Assembly: GCA_026874595.1 (NCBI GenBank)
Contig: CM049322.1
Coordinates: forward strand, 5,813,900-5,877,899
DNA length: 64,000 nt
Source of the DNA: Sipunculus nudus
Lineage: Eukaryota > Annelida > Sipuncula > Golfingiida > Sipunculidae
Direction of reading: 5' to 3'
This document shows, piece after piece, positions 23,900-35,799 of this stretch. The notes under the pieces are model-generated. The model was given only the letters and a program-made list of their open reading frames with translations. It ran no database searches and had not been told where the DNA came from. Made by a program: the position numbers and the translations under genes. Numbering within the stretch: the first letter of the stretch is position 1; each line of letters starts with the position of its first letter.

Positions 23900-25435
23900 A
23901 TATTAGCAGGAAATACAGCCTGGCTGAGATCAACTTTTGATGTCACACCTCGTAACTAGATGGCGCTACTGTAAAGCTTCCCTATATCCCGCATATATAG
24001 CCACGATTATACAGAAATCCATTTTATTTTGCCAATCTGGAATATCTTGTGAACATATAAGCACAGATGATAGACTATCATATAAGGCGTATTTGACTAC
24101 ATACTTCTTGGTATATATTTTAATGAAACAATGTTATTGTCAAAAAAATGCTGTCGCCATACCTCCTCAGTAAAATAGCAAAGAAAAATTATCAATGCAA
24201 ATTTCATTTCTTATAAGTTATTATATCAAAAAACAATTATTTCATCATGTCACTTTTCAATAGCAGACTTCTGTGCTGCCTGGTTAGTGTCACATAGTAG
24301 ATCTATATAAAGATCACTTGCCCGACCACAATACTATTGTTTCGTGTGTTATGATTTTACTGTTAGAGTAATGTTACACTATAGTAAACAAGGGTCACTT
24401 TTTTATCAAATGGCGGAAGAATTTACACTACAATATTTTAGTAAATAGTAAAGGATTTAATGAACACATGTTGAATGTGTCCTTGCAATTTAGCAGTGGT
24501 CGGATGAATATCACGCAAATAAAGAAAAAAAGGTTACAACCACCCTTTTTGGCTATGAGGGTACATATTTTGCCAATGGTACCTCCAATGGCAAACGTTC
24601 TTTTCCTTAAAGGCAGTGTTATGGGCACTGTTGACCATTTTCCTCGGAAACCCGGAATAAGGTCATGATAAATTGTTCTAAAATATTTCAGCATCAAGCT
24701 GTTAAGTAACCTTTAGTAATCTTTCTTATTATTGATTAGATAAGCTTTCACAAAACCATCACATTTATTGTTCTAGAACATTTCAGCGTCAAGCTATTAT
24801 CCGGCCTGGTCACACAATCATATTCGCCCTTGTTAGCAGGAATGCGTTTCGAATGTTTACCCTCCACATTTTTATAAGAACTAATCATTAAGACTCTTTT
24901 TAGAGAAATGAGGATTATGTGTTTGGATTATTAATTATTAAAATAAGTGTCTCGTATTGTTAACGGGTTATCGATAAAACTGCGATATATTTATGACAAA
25001 AGTGTATGTAAAATGCGTCTAGGTAACCATATCAGGAAGCAAGCAGCAACGATAAGGCTCTTCCAAAATATGCTTATTTTGCTCAAAACTATTTTATTTC
25101 ATTGTACAAGTACTATTTTATGAATGTTCCATGAACATTTATTTTTATACAAATGTTTGTCACAGCCACCAATAAACTATAAAAGAGTCATCAATAATCG
25201 TATCATATTAGTCCCATGACATCGATCCATATATCGATATGTCGATACACTGGACCTGCCCGAATCATCAGCTTCAAAGAAATTTAGGTGATACCAAGAC
25301 ACATTTATTAATGAATGCTGAATTGTGATGTACCATTCATATGGTCCGAGAATAAGTGTAACATTGCGCAGTTTGTTCCCCTATGTTTTTCGAGTTCACT
25401 TTTGTTTTTTTTTATGAAAACACTTTATTTTATGT
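23900..25435. other. Intergenic, nothing recognised
   Basis: AT-rich sequence. The phrase 'cgggttatcgataaaactgcgatat' at 24964-24988 has a diverged relative at 59890-59914, a faint dispersed repeat. No gene is supported. Confidence 0.4.
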
Positions 25436-25439
25436 ACTG

Positions 25440-25575
25440 CTGGTCCTTGGTGTGTAATCGTCCCTATTAATTCGTCATAACACCTGAGAACCCCACTTGA
25501 TTGTGAGTGAAGAACAGTCGTTGGGCACAGTCTTCCCATTATGCTTGAATCTCGCTTACCGGGGGGGGGGGGAGT
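25440..25575 (-). mobile_element. SINE body fragment
   Basis: Shares several words in the same order with the SINE body at 21264-21420 but lacks the tRNA-like head. A G-run of 12 (25561-25572) ends it. A (CT)n microsatellite follows at 25602-25640. Confidence 0.45.
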
Positions 25576-25606
25576 TTTTTATTTCACCGTTAATACAATC
25601 TCTCTC

Positions 25607-25640
<34 letters not shown>

Positions 25641-25643
<3 letters not shown>

Positions 25644-27192
25644 TAAAGTGAGAAATATTTAAATTACTGTCTGTTATCAGAGACAAATCAAAGTGTCGGC
25701 TTGCATGTCTGTGTGTGATGTAAAGTAAGTAAACACCAGGATTTTTTATTTTGTTAATGTGAATAAATTAATTACATTCTTACACAGAGTATATGAAAAA
25801 ATGCAGCAGAATCTCAAGACCTGGCCTGATCTATTTTTAGTATTCCTATATGTATATTGCATTTATGTCTCCTATGCGGGTGATAGATCTAGCTTTTTTT
25901 ACGCAGATAAGCACAGGCGTATAAAACCTCTTGTATATGCTTATAATGATTTGTAGGTTATAACTAGTCCTGGCATGCATGGCGCGATATTATCTAGGTT
26001 ATGTCAACCTGCGTGATTGCTTTACTATCAATAGTTGCTTACGGGACAAGAGTGTGTACAAAGCTGCCTGATATATTTTACCGGCAATGTGAAGGTCAAG
26101 GATGTGAGGCTTGGAAATATCTTGTGGTCTACCGGTCCAGGGAAAGTGTTATTTACCGTAGTCCAACGAGGAGCTCATTGAGGAATAAACAATATGCTTA
26201 TATCACAGTGAATATTCATTTAAGTTTAAACAGTACATGGGAATATAGCTAAAGTTACAAGGGTTACAATCACAAAAAAAGAAACTCCTAGATGTTAGCT
26301 ACAGTGCATGTCAGTCACTCCATGTGAATCCTCACATACATAGATGTGTGCCAAAAACAAACCTACACACAAGTAAAATGCCTCTTACCAGGATTTCACT
26401 ACCACGGTCTTTCATTCGAAAACGGGAGACGAGGTTTGGTACACTCTGTCGGATATGTTCACTGGCTCAGGTCATTTATAAACACATATACAGCCTTATG
26501 AAGGTTCTGCACTATCATGGATTCATCATTTATATTCCTAAGAAACACAGTGGTCACAGTACTCGAAGAATCTGTCTGCAACATGAGAAATATATAACTT
26601 ATTAAGACAAAAACAGTTATGTTATATATTCAATTTCACTTTCACCCTCACACATATGAGGGAGACAGAGATGTTGGGTCACTCCCAATATCATATTGTG
26701 ACAACAATCGAGCATGTCGCTTTGTGAAGAAAGCTTTTCGGGTAATTATTCAGAACACTCCTGTTCAGTTAAAGCCGGCACCGATCTTTAAAGACTCTCT
26801 TTCTCTCAAAATTAAACCATTAATCATGGATAGCGTTTATTACCAATAGGCAGGAGTATGTGATCGGCAAGGGATTACCACAAATGTCCTAATTGTAGAA
26901 GAATAGGACGATTTGCAGTAGTAAAAGAATGTGTATGAAATTGTACATGGACGTTATAGATTGTTTTGCCCCTCAAGTATATATTTATTTCAGAATAAGA
27001 AAATACCTGTATTGCTGTTACAAAATTAGTTTTTATATGCGAAAAAATGAGGCTGGCGTTAAATACTATATAGTTACCTGAAAATATCGAACGTCCGAAC
27101 ATACCGAATATATTCTTCCTTTACGGATAACAGGTCTCCAATCACTCGACGTCAAAGTACCAGACTCGAAATTGGCTTGTACCAAATCCACT
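25641..27192. other. Intergenic downstream of gene A
   Basis: An 83-codon plus-strand frame at 26001-26252 starts with a short hydrophobic stretch (MSTCVIALLSIVAYG) and has five cysteines, but no domain or splice site supports it. Several minus-strand frames with plausible-looking residues (for example 26590-26470) also occur, but I could not tie them into a gene. This includes the 3' flank of gene A. Confidence 0.4.
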
Positions 27193-30100
27193 TTAGAGGA
27201 ACGAACGATCATGCTGATTGATGGAGCAAAGGTATTTTTTTAGATTTTAAATAACTATTCCGAAGGTTTCTATACACCTCCATAAAACCTTAACTGTATA
27301 TTACATGAAACATAAATTTGGTTTGGCTGCATCAATTATAATAATTTCCTTACAATGTATGCCTACATTTACTGCCTGAACCATCTACAGTTGACTTAGA
27401 CCGCGATTATACATTTACTCGGGTACATCTGTCCATCCTAAATGCTTCTCTGTCAGGGCCTAAATCCATCGCTTGGGAAATTTAATCAAGTATTTTTCAG
27501 CTGTAAGTCATGAAATAAAGTAGACAATATGTACGAATGGTACTCACCGAGTTAGGCATGCCGTAAAACGGATGACAGATATAACTATAACACTTGCAAA
27601 ACCCAGTCATGAGAGAATCTGCTTCTGTGATTGATACAACCTCCTGTAGCAAATACTTCACACACATTTTAATTCCAAGTATCTAAAGGCATGAACTCAA
27701 TTTTATCAAGTCATACAACACAGTTAATTTTAAACATATATATTGCTCCAAATATACATACCAAAAGGTGTATTACTCTATTTTCTGATTAATTCATGAG
27801 GGCAAACTTGGATATGTCTAACACAGACATGTCTGGTCTCGTAGTCAAAGTACTTCACCAGCGGTTTTAAGAATAGATGTGCTATTTCCATTCCGAAGAC
27901 ATATGCCTGATATATTCGAAGAAAATACAAATATTTAATATATATATATATATATTTGCAGTTAAATGTAACACGGTAAATACAGATTTATATGAACATA
28001 ATCTGGTTCATGCAAACTAAACTTAAAGGACAGGGTACGATTTAAGGATATCATTCGGATCATGCAAGATGAATATCCAGAGAAAATATGGTTTAGAAAG
28101 TAAGAATCCACAATACACAAACATTTCAGGTACAAGAGCAATAAGTATTATTTAAAGTAGTTAGGGATTATTCTTTCATGCTGAAACAGATAAAGGTTAC
28201 CGGTGTCCGTGAATGGTTTTTTTCTTCCTTTCTGACAGATCAAACTGTGTTTTTCAGAGCACAAAGCAGGTCTCCAGGTGATTCCATCAACCCCTGCCTC
28301 CAATACTGAACACTGCCCTGTGTCCGCAGGACCTGCTGTGTTTGGTCTCCACCAATCTCCAAGAATCCGTTCAGCTTTATTTGTAATAGAGAATGAATGA
28401 TACCCAAGTTGTTCACATATATAGTAAACTGTGTTATATCCCAAGTAACAAAATACAAAAATCCATAATTAAATAGCTTTGTTTTATTTTTTTTTAATTA
28501 TTTTAAAGACAGGGTATTTATAGTTTATATCATTATACGAAAATGTAACATTTTAATTTGATTGTATATTCTGTTTTCAAAATACACATGCTTTTATTTG
28601 CATGTATTCGGTATTATATTTTGACGAGCTTTAAAATATGATACGCACATCATAACATATTGGGACATCCAGCAATCAATTAATACATCTAAATAAACAT
28701 ATTTAATTTTAATTATTAGTCCACCATACCTGAAGTCATGTTAGGCCAAATCCATCGAGATTTGCGCAGGTTGGTCCAGATTGCGGTCTGATTACAACTC
28801 GTACTTTTAGGGATGAAGGTTTCCTTGTCAGTCAATTCACCTCCAATGGAAGCACAATATGCCAGCGCGGAAAACCAGCTGTCTTGTCTGCATCTTATCA
28901 AAATGCACCCAGGTACTGTGTCCTTGTCTATACCTCTGACGCAGTCAGTTTGCACCTCACATTCTTTGCAGTCTGGTTAAGAAAAGAGGTTTTTATGGAA
29001 TTTTAGATTTCTTTAAAAAACATATCGTAATGGATTAATTTACTTGAAGAGAATGTTTTAGGCTGACACACGTCAACGCAGAATGGAAAATCCTCACATA
29101 CGAACATAAGCGGGGTCCAGGGTTTATTGTCAATAAAGAGAGTATTTTAGTACACTAATTTCGGGAGGCAGAACGTCTTAAATAGAGATATTTCGCTGTA
29201 TGCATATTTATATGTATGTACTTTTATGTACCTGGTAACCAACAAGCTACACCTAGTCCTCCTTCAAAACACCTCTTAGGGTACGTGACCCCGTCTCTGA
29301 TCACTGCACATTCCTCGTTCGTTCGAGCATAATATGGGTTCTCTGTAAGTGTAGAATTAAAAACACTTTGAAATCTTACATGGATGAACTGGGCGGCGGA
29401 AAGAGTGTTTTTTATACTTCAAACTTAGTGATGCATTTACAGGATTTTTTTTTATAAAGAACAAAAAATATCGAAACTTTTAATTTTGCCATAAAACAAA
29501 AAATAAAACCAGTACAGTGTTGGACCTAGTAATGAACTAGTATGTCTAAAATCTGTAAACATTATCACGTTCTTTGACCATGGCACATTGATCCATGATA
29601 TATCAATTGTTATATATTGTTAAATTTTAGAATTAAGAAAAAATTGGAATATATGTAATGCAAATAAAGTGATTGCAATTATTATTATTATTATTATTAT
29701 TGATACACAGACCGCCAGGAGAGCCATCATGCTGTTCCCATTTTTCTAAAGTTTCCTTCACAACAGGAATCCATAAAGAGTTTGCCTCTGCCCCACCAAG
29801 GACCATTATAACAGAGGCATTCAGCACTGAGCCTGTAAGTGGCGACGACTGTTGTCTTTGACACGACGCCATGGCAGAATTGTAGTCACTCATTTTCGTC
29901 AAATGTAAACCTTTGGCATTTAAATCTTGAATAAATTAAACATAGAATGATAATACGGAGCACATTCAAAATGGATCCTACTGTACTATAGCTAACCTAC
30001 ATTGGCATTCATCAAATTGTTTATGGATTACCAAGCCAATGTCCAGCATTTACTTGTTAATGTAATATCTATGAAACATTTAAAAATACAACTACGCACC

Positions 30101-30266
30101 TAGTATTCATTAGTCAGATGGTTATTTAATTAAAAAGCCTGGACTTCATTAATAATTCGTGAACAATCTACTGAAAAATACAATCGTAGACATTACTTGT
30201 CTGACAGTCGGTTACAGTGATGAATAAATATAAGAGCAGCAGTGTCACGCTACGGTGTTGCTCCAT
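27193..30266 (-). CDS. Gene A: two-CTLD lectin-like protein, membrane segment not evident
   Basis: Eight exons, all with AG/GT borders: 30266-30197 (signal peptide MEQHRSVTLLLLLYLFITVT), 29925-29713 and 29342-29232 (CTLD1), 28972-28730 and 28374-28201 (CTLD2), 27906-27859 (stalk ending KTAG), 27624-27548 and 27213-27193. They join in one frame of 318 aa; introns are phase 1 until the last, phase 0, exactly as in genes B and C. CTLD2 starts with C-x2-C (CKEC) and has the core LAYCASIGGELT, the W..LR..W motif, and closing CSEKHSLIC. The penultimate exon begins EA, like gene B's membrane exon, but codes EADSLMTGFCKCYSYICH, which is not a membrane helix; a hydrophobic stretch exists in another frame. 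The product is probably secreted, a decoy, or decaying. The last two exons are the least certain. Confidence 0.65.
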
Positions 30267-31463
30267 AATTTATTCCGTTTCAGAATACGAGACTTTTGCT
30301 GTTAGTGAAATACGCGGACGTCACCACCTTTCAAGGACAAGGATGTGCTGATGGATTAATTTACTGATATATTCCGGGAAGTCATAATACGGAGAAACAG
30401 TAGCATTATTATCTAAAATACTATGCTATGTTTATAGGTAAGTAGTATCATCATTGAGTGTCTGAATAGTTATTATTTCCAATTTGCCTTTTCGGTGGGT
30501 ATAATTATATAAAACATTGGCTTAAAGGGTAATTATATATAACGTACGGTCAAAGCCGTTTACGATAGTAATTATCGTGTTCAGTGCTGTCTCCGTTTCA
30601 TCCAAATTATTTGCACATGTAAGATAAAACAAGTAATTATTTTAGTTAATGTGGCACTATTGCATTTTATTCCGGGAAATTTATGAGTCTGTATCCTAGG
30701 AGTCTGTATCACGAAAACGTACGAGGGATATTCAGTTAGTTTCAAGGGCTCCCTTTCAATGGCCATTGATCATTAATTCTATTTGTCCTGTCATGGGACC
30801 GGATTATTGTATCATAACAGTTTTGGGATGCTTGATTTATCATGTTTTTAGTTATGTTTGTAATTATGATTCTGCGTGTCCAGTAATGTATGCTCAACTG
30901 ACTTTTGTCCTGCTTGTCGCACAGAGTGCCACAGGGGACGTAATCCTCTCTGAACGTAATTTGAAATCGAATGCATGCGCGAAACTTGGTTCGCTTAATG
31001 TCATGTAAAATTAATCATTCCAGTTACCTAATGGTTATAATAATCTCTGTACAATATATAACAATTTTATATCAGATATATAATCATATGTTTTCTTCTC
31101 TGGGGAATCAATAATAACATTCCTCCCTACTGCTTTAACTATGCCTGGCAGGTTTTTTTAATCAGCCTGGTTAGGTTCCAAGAAAGTTCTGGTTATCTTG
31201 TTAAAAGTCTGTCATGTGGAATATAATTTACAGACAAGAGAAAGCAAGTTTAACAACATTAGCATCTTTATTTGCAATATATGTGTTACATGACAGCACT
31301 GTTGATATAAATGGGTTTAATAAGTCAGAAGCGCCTGATATTACGTTATCATTTACTTAATAGAAAAAATGTATCACCGAAATAACAAAGACACCATAAT
31401 TTGTGTGTAACAAAAGCTAATGGTTTAACTGTAAAACGTCAATTTATCTAGCTTCTCAAATAA
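30267..31463. other. Intergenic between genes A and B
   Basis: Holds the presumed promoter of A (minus) and the 3' flank of B (minus). A minus-strand AATAAA at 31272-31267 lies about 190 bases after B's stop codon and is a good polyadenylation-signal candidate. An 80-codon plus-strand frame at 30766-31008 is unsupported. Confidence 0.5.
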
Positions 31464-33125
31464 TTAGCTGCCCGATGTCAAAGGTAGACTAGCTTCTCCA
31501 TTTCCACTCCGCCGTGGTTGTGTTCTATTCTGTAAGGTAACGTAGACAATTCACATGGTGGGTTACAACGAACATCAGTCAGTTCATTCAAGGTGAATAA
31601 CCTAATTGTGTCAAGTGACACATCAATATTACCAATACCTATCAATTTCAGTACAGTGAGTCACCGAATGTTCAGTTTCAAGGTAGAAAGACTGAGACTG
31701 AATGAAAAAAGATCAATAACTTGATTACTTAAACATAATAATTATGCATATGATGCTTCATATCTACAGGCATGAAGTTGTTTTACTTAGATAGATTTCC
31801 TCTTGCTCTTGTTGTGTCTTACTATCCCATAATACGTATGTTTTAATGGAAAGTCACAATGACACATGTGCAAATTACCGTATTATTTTTCGACGGTTGG
31901 CGTGTGCAGGTGCATATAGATACAGCAAGCAATGACACCAGTAAAACAATTATGGCGCCCCCAATACCCACCGTCCATTTTGCTTCTGAAAAGAAACAAG
32001 ATAAAAAGAAACAGGAAAGACCATGATTCCCGTTTTAAGTTTCATCTGAACGTTGACTGACGATTGTACTTCTTAACTGCACCGTATGCTTAATATTAAT
32101 GAATCACAGACAAACAATGGCAATGGTGAGATAATATTTATGATAATATCTTTAAGTACTCAGTCGGCAACATTAGTCAAGCTATAAAGCATTAGTCAAG
32201 AAAAATGTATATGCAGAAAATGATTATGCATCATCAGATGTTAGCTGGGCTTCACAATTTTGCCATAAGTCAATAACATTAAGACTTTTACTATTCTTAT
32301 GCCATCGCCGATCGCATGTCGATATTGTATCGGCATTTTGGGAGTATGATACAATCGGCTCGTGGAACTAAAATGATCTAAATGGTAATCCAACCTTCAT
32401 GCTCATACTATCGGCTTGTATACCTAATTGAAAGCCATATGTTGTTTTTTTTTAAATATAAGGCGCCATAATATAAAATATGCAAAACACAACACTTAGA
32501 GAGTGCAGTAAAAAAAATTTAAAACACATCCTGTTTCACTTCCGCCATGAGTGGCAAAGAAGGTTAACATAGCAAAGTATTTTATGGTTACCAGCAGAAG
32601 TGAATGAGGCAGTTGCTGCTCGGACATGTGTGATTCTGGTGGCAGAAATATTCGGTCTAATTGTAGATATATGATTCTTATTTGGCCTTTGCTCGTTTTC
32701 GTTTCGGCCAATATGTTGCCCTGCAAATACCAAATTAAAGTTAGATATGAAGCAAAGAAGAGAAAATGTGAAGGATATCCTCTAAGTTAACAATTAAACA
32801 AAACAATTTATTTTAATATTCAATAGATGAGTAATATATGAGCTTGCCTTATCAGTTTGATCACACTTACCAGGCTTCATGCAAAGGGCATTATATTTGG
32901 CGCTGCAAGGCGCCACTCTCCAAACATAGTCGTCTCCACTCTTTACCATTATGGAGCAGTTCCCCTTTCCAGTCGGCTGTTCTTTATCCCAATGTATTGT
33001 TGTGATTTTAAGAGGGACTAAAAGGAGAATACAGAGAATACAGAGAATTGTTCGGGGCAGCATAATATTGAAATAAAATGAAATTTACTAGCGCAATCCT
33101 AGATTAAAGAAGGAAAATTTCGGCC

Positions 33126-33197
<72 letters not shown>

Positions 33198-34849
33198 TGG
33201 ATGACCATCCGAAGGTGATAGATATCCACTTAATAGAAATATATGAAGGTCGATATAAAGAAAAGTTCAACATACCAAACTCCATATTTGGATATGTCCA
33301 TTCTTCACGTCTTAGCCCAACCCAATAATTCTTTGGTTTGTTTGGGTTTAATTTCATTTTTATATTTTCTCTAGTTTCATCCTTTGTTATAATAGCTAGG
33401 CTGCCGCCCATTCGTTGACAAACAACTCTGGCATATTCCCAGTTAAAATTATTTTGTTCCACCGTAAAACATGTATGATCTATCTTCCAGCAATTTTTAT
33501 CTTTTCCAATGCCATGACATGAGTCGCAACCTGAGAATCAAAATATGCGGTTCTACAATCATTTAGGATTTTTTTTGCATTATAGTTTAAGCAAGTGAAA
33601 CCAGCTAAATACGCTTTTCGGTGTATTTCTCTCATCCTATGATGTCCAGTTTTAAGTGTTTGGTGAAACTGATATTTTTCAGATTCGAGTTGACTTTGAA
33701 TGAATGTTCACATCAGGAGTGGAATCTGGATTTAATTCATACATTACTTTTTATATATCTCTGTTTTTAAAAGACACTCTACCTGTAACTTGGCACAGCG
33801 AAGCTTTGGTTGATTCACATGATCCGGGCTCAAGCTGGGCCTTGTTAGCTTTCATGTCTAAATGAAGACTCACACAGTTACCCTCTCTGGTTGTCCAATT
33901 CTGGCGCAGAAAATCGTTGACTGCAAATGATTTTATGGTAAACATCAATAATAAATCATTCAAGGATAAGAAGAGGTACCTATGGCACGCTGGAAAATTA
34001 ATGGAATCTGCACTACATATACCAGGCAAAGATTTGAGACTAATGTCTTTTAATAAATCATGTTAAATATACCTTATGTGAAATATACAAGAATTATATT
34101 TGGCGGATGTATTATTTATATATACATAAGGTTGAGTGTATATTTAAAACAGTGTGTACAATTGTCGTATTGTCCATTACCCATGTTTTCAGTCTGACAA
34201 CATTGGATATATTACTTACATCATATATGTTAAAGTATTGTATGTGTATAACAATATTATATAATAATTTACAACGTACATGGTTTTGAACAATCAAGCC
34301 ACAAGTACTCCCCAAGCCACACTCGTCGGAGCCCTAGCCACGTGGCTGTCACCTTTTTCTCTTGCATTTTCCTTTTGACCAATTCATAGTCCTCTTGTTT
34401 ACTTATTACCGGGAGTCGGCATGGCGAGTTGCATTCCTTGCACAAACCTGTGACTTTCTTAAATGAACTACATCGGTACAGAGGCATGTCAAAGTCCGTT
34501 TCTGCTTTAACTGAAAGGTTAATGAAAGTGTGAAAATGTCTTTAAAAATACTTTTTTCTCATCTCCTCTCAGTTGAAATATATATCTGAACAAGTTCGGC
34601 AATAATATAATTATGCAATAATTGGTATAACAGGTGTAAAAAGTAATGGCAACATAAGTTATATACATACAAGAAATGAACCGAGGTACACTTCTTGTTA
34701 GGATAATGTTTATTAAATTACTAAAAATGTCAATCTGCAAAAAAAATCTGCAAGCACCTTTCCTTTTATCCAAATATTAACTTACCTGTAAAGTACTTAC
34801 CTGTAAATATCATTAAGTTAATTACAACCATAACATGGATTGGCCCCAT
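31464..34849 (-). CDS. Gene B: two-CTLD single-pass membrane protein, short tail
   Basis: Eight exons: 34849-34801, 34510-34280, 33920-33783, 33530-33276, 33017-32871, 32720-32592, 31985-31879 and 31529-31464. The lengths sum to 1122 nt (373 aa) with no frame error. Exon 1 codes the leader MGPIHVMVVINLMIFT. CTLD1 (residues 17-139) is split across exons 2-3, CTLD2 (140-273) across exons 4-5. CTLD2 begins CDSC, has YARVVCQRMGGSLAII, YWVGLRREEW and closing CSAKYNALC. A Ser/Thr-rich stalk (274-316) precedes a helix (WTVGIGGAIIVLLVSLLAVS). The tail ends NRTQPRR...LTSGS. The tail has no ITAM or ITIM that I can see. Lies head to head with gene C, whose ectodomain has the same exon plan. Probable role: cell-surface recognition, or a co-receptor or decoy for C (inference). 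Confidence 0.8.
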
Positions 34850-35741
34850 GTTGTTAAGAGCTATCGGGTCCTAGGTAACATATACAGGTCGATGGTCCCT
34901 AATAGGTAGTAGATGTAAGAAAATTTGATTCTTCTGTTGATAATAAGTAAGCACAGTACATAGATGTTTTATAAATAACGAGGTACTGGTAAACACTGAT
35001 CGTTGTGCATGCGTCTATATCTATGAATCGATTGTACATTATTCCTCGTTACACCCTGCGTGCCTGGATTTGAGCAAAGTCCATGTATGTGTAAAAACAG
35101 CTTCTAGACTGAGTGCGATACCACGATACAGACACCCCTGCCATTATTATAGCACGGTCAGTACACCTGTTCAATGGTAAGATTGTTCTTTTTTCTGTAT
35201 CCTTCCGATTAAGATGAGCCTTTCAATGTTTATGAATAATACTACCACAATAGATGCCTACTAAATTCTACCGAGATTTTCAAATTTGAAACTAATTATA
35301 CAATTACCTGGCTCATTATGATTAATCTTTCAGGCGCCATATAAGGAAGGTTCAAATTGCTTAAATGAACACTACATGTGGTATAATGTATCAGAGAAGC
35401 TGTAACGATGCTTTAATATTTATAACTCAGTGTGACCAGTTTGCAGACTGTAAACTGCCACGTCTGGGCAAATTTATCATGTTTGCTTTAGGTGACTCCT
35501 GGTGCGAAAATCAAGAACTTAGATCTCATACAGCCATACAGAAATATAAAAACGTTTCATGTATCATTAGTTCTTATCCATTAGGTAATATTTCGATGCT
35601 AGGGGTTGCAAATATGATATTTTCCTCAGGTACAGTGTTTGTATTGAATTACGTGCTTTCATAGTCCCGCTTCTTTGCACATCGCCTGCAGCTATACACT
35701 GTCCTTTTTTTTCAGAATGCTGTAATTATTAAAAAAACAAT
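34850..35741. promoter_or_regulatory. Shared divergent 5' region of genes B and C
   Basis: The start codons of B (34849, minus) and C (35742, plus) are only 892 bases apart, so both promoters must lie here or within short 5' UTR introns. A strong acceptor (a run of T ending in TTCAG at 35711-35715) 26 bases before C's ATG suggests a non-coding first exon for C. I can name no specific binding sites. A 99-codon plus frame at 35365-35664 is unsupported. Confidence 0.5.
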
Positions 35742-35799
35742 ATGCCTTTTCATTGGGAACTTTTATGTGTGCTGGTGCTCTGGAACATCCAAGGAATAG
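35742..35799 (+). other. Gene C exon 1 with GC splice donor
   Basis: The leader exon ends ...GGAATAG, followed by GCAAGT, the consensus of the minor GC-AG intron class. No GT lies nearby that keeps the frame: reading on gives a stop within three codons. The phase (1) agrees with exon 1 of genes A, B and D. Confidence 0.7.

Noticed and set aside
26470-26590. Minus-strand stretch reading TVTTVFLRNINDESMIVQNL, faintly like a GAIN-domain strand
   Set aside because: It is 38 codons, has no second exon and no GPS motif, and lies downstream of gene A's stop; probably chance.
27700-27910. A minus-strand frame starting AYVFGMEIAHLFLKPLVKYF that looks protein-like
   Set aside because: The phase-1 frame of the same sequence gives a 48-nt exon ending KTAG|gt, matching the stalk exons of genes B and C in position, phase and end. 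The longer frame meets a stop with no usable donor.
29673-29861. Plus-strand 62-aa ORF opposite gene A exon 2
   Set aside because: It is the antisense shadow of a splice-supported CTLD exon plus an (ATT)n run.
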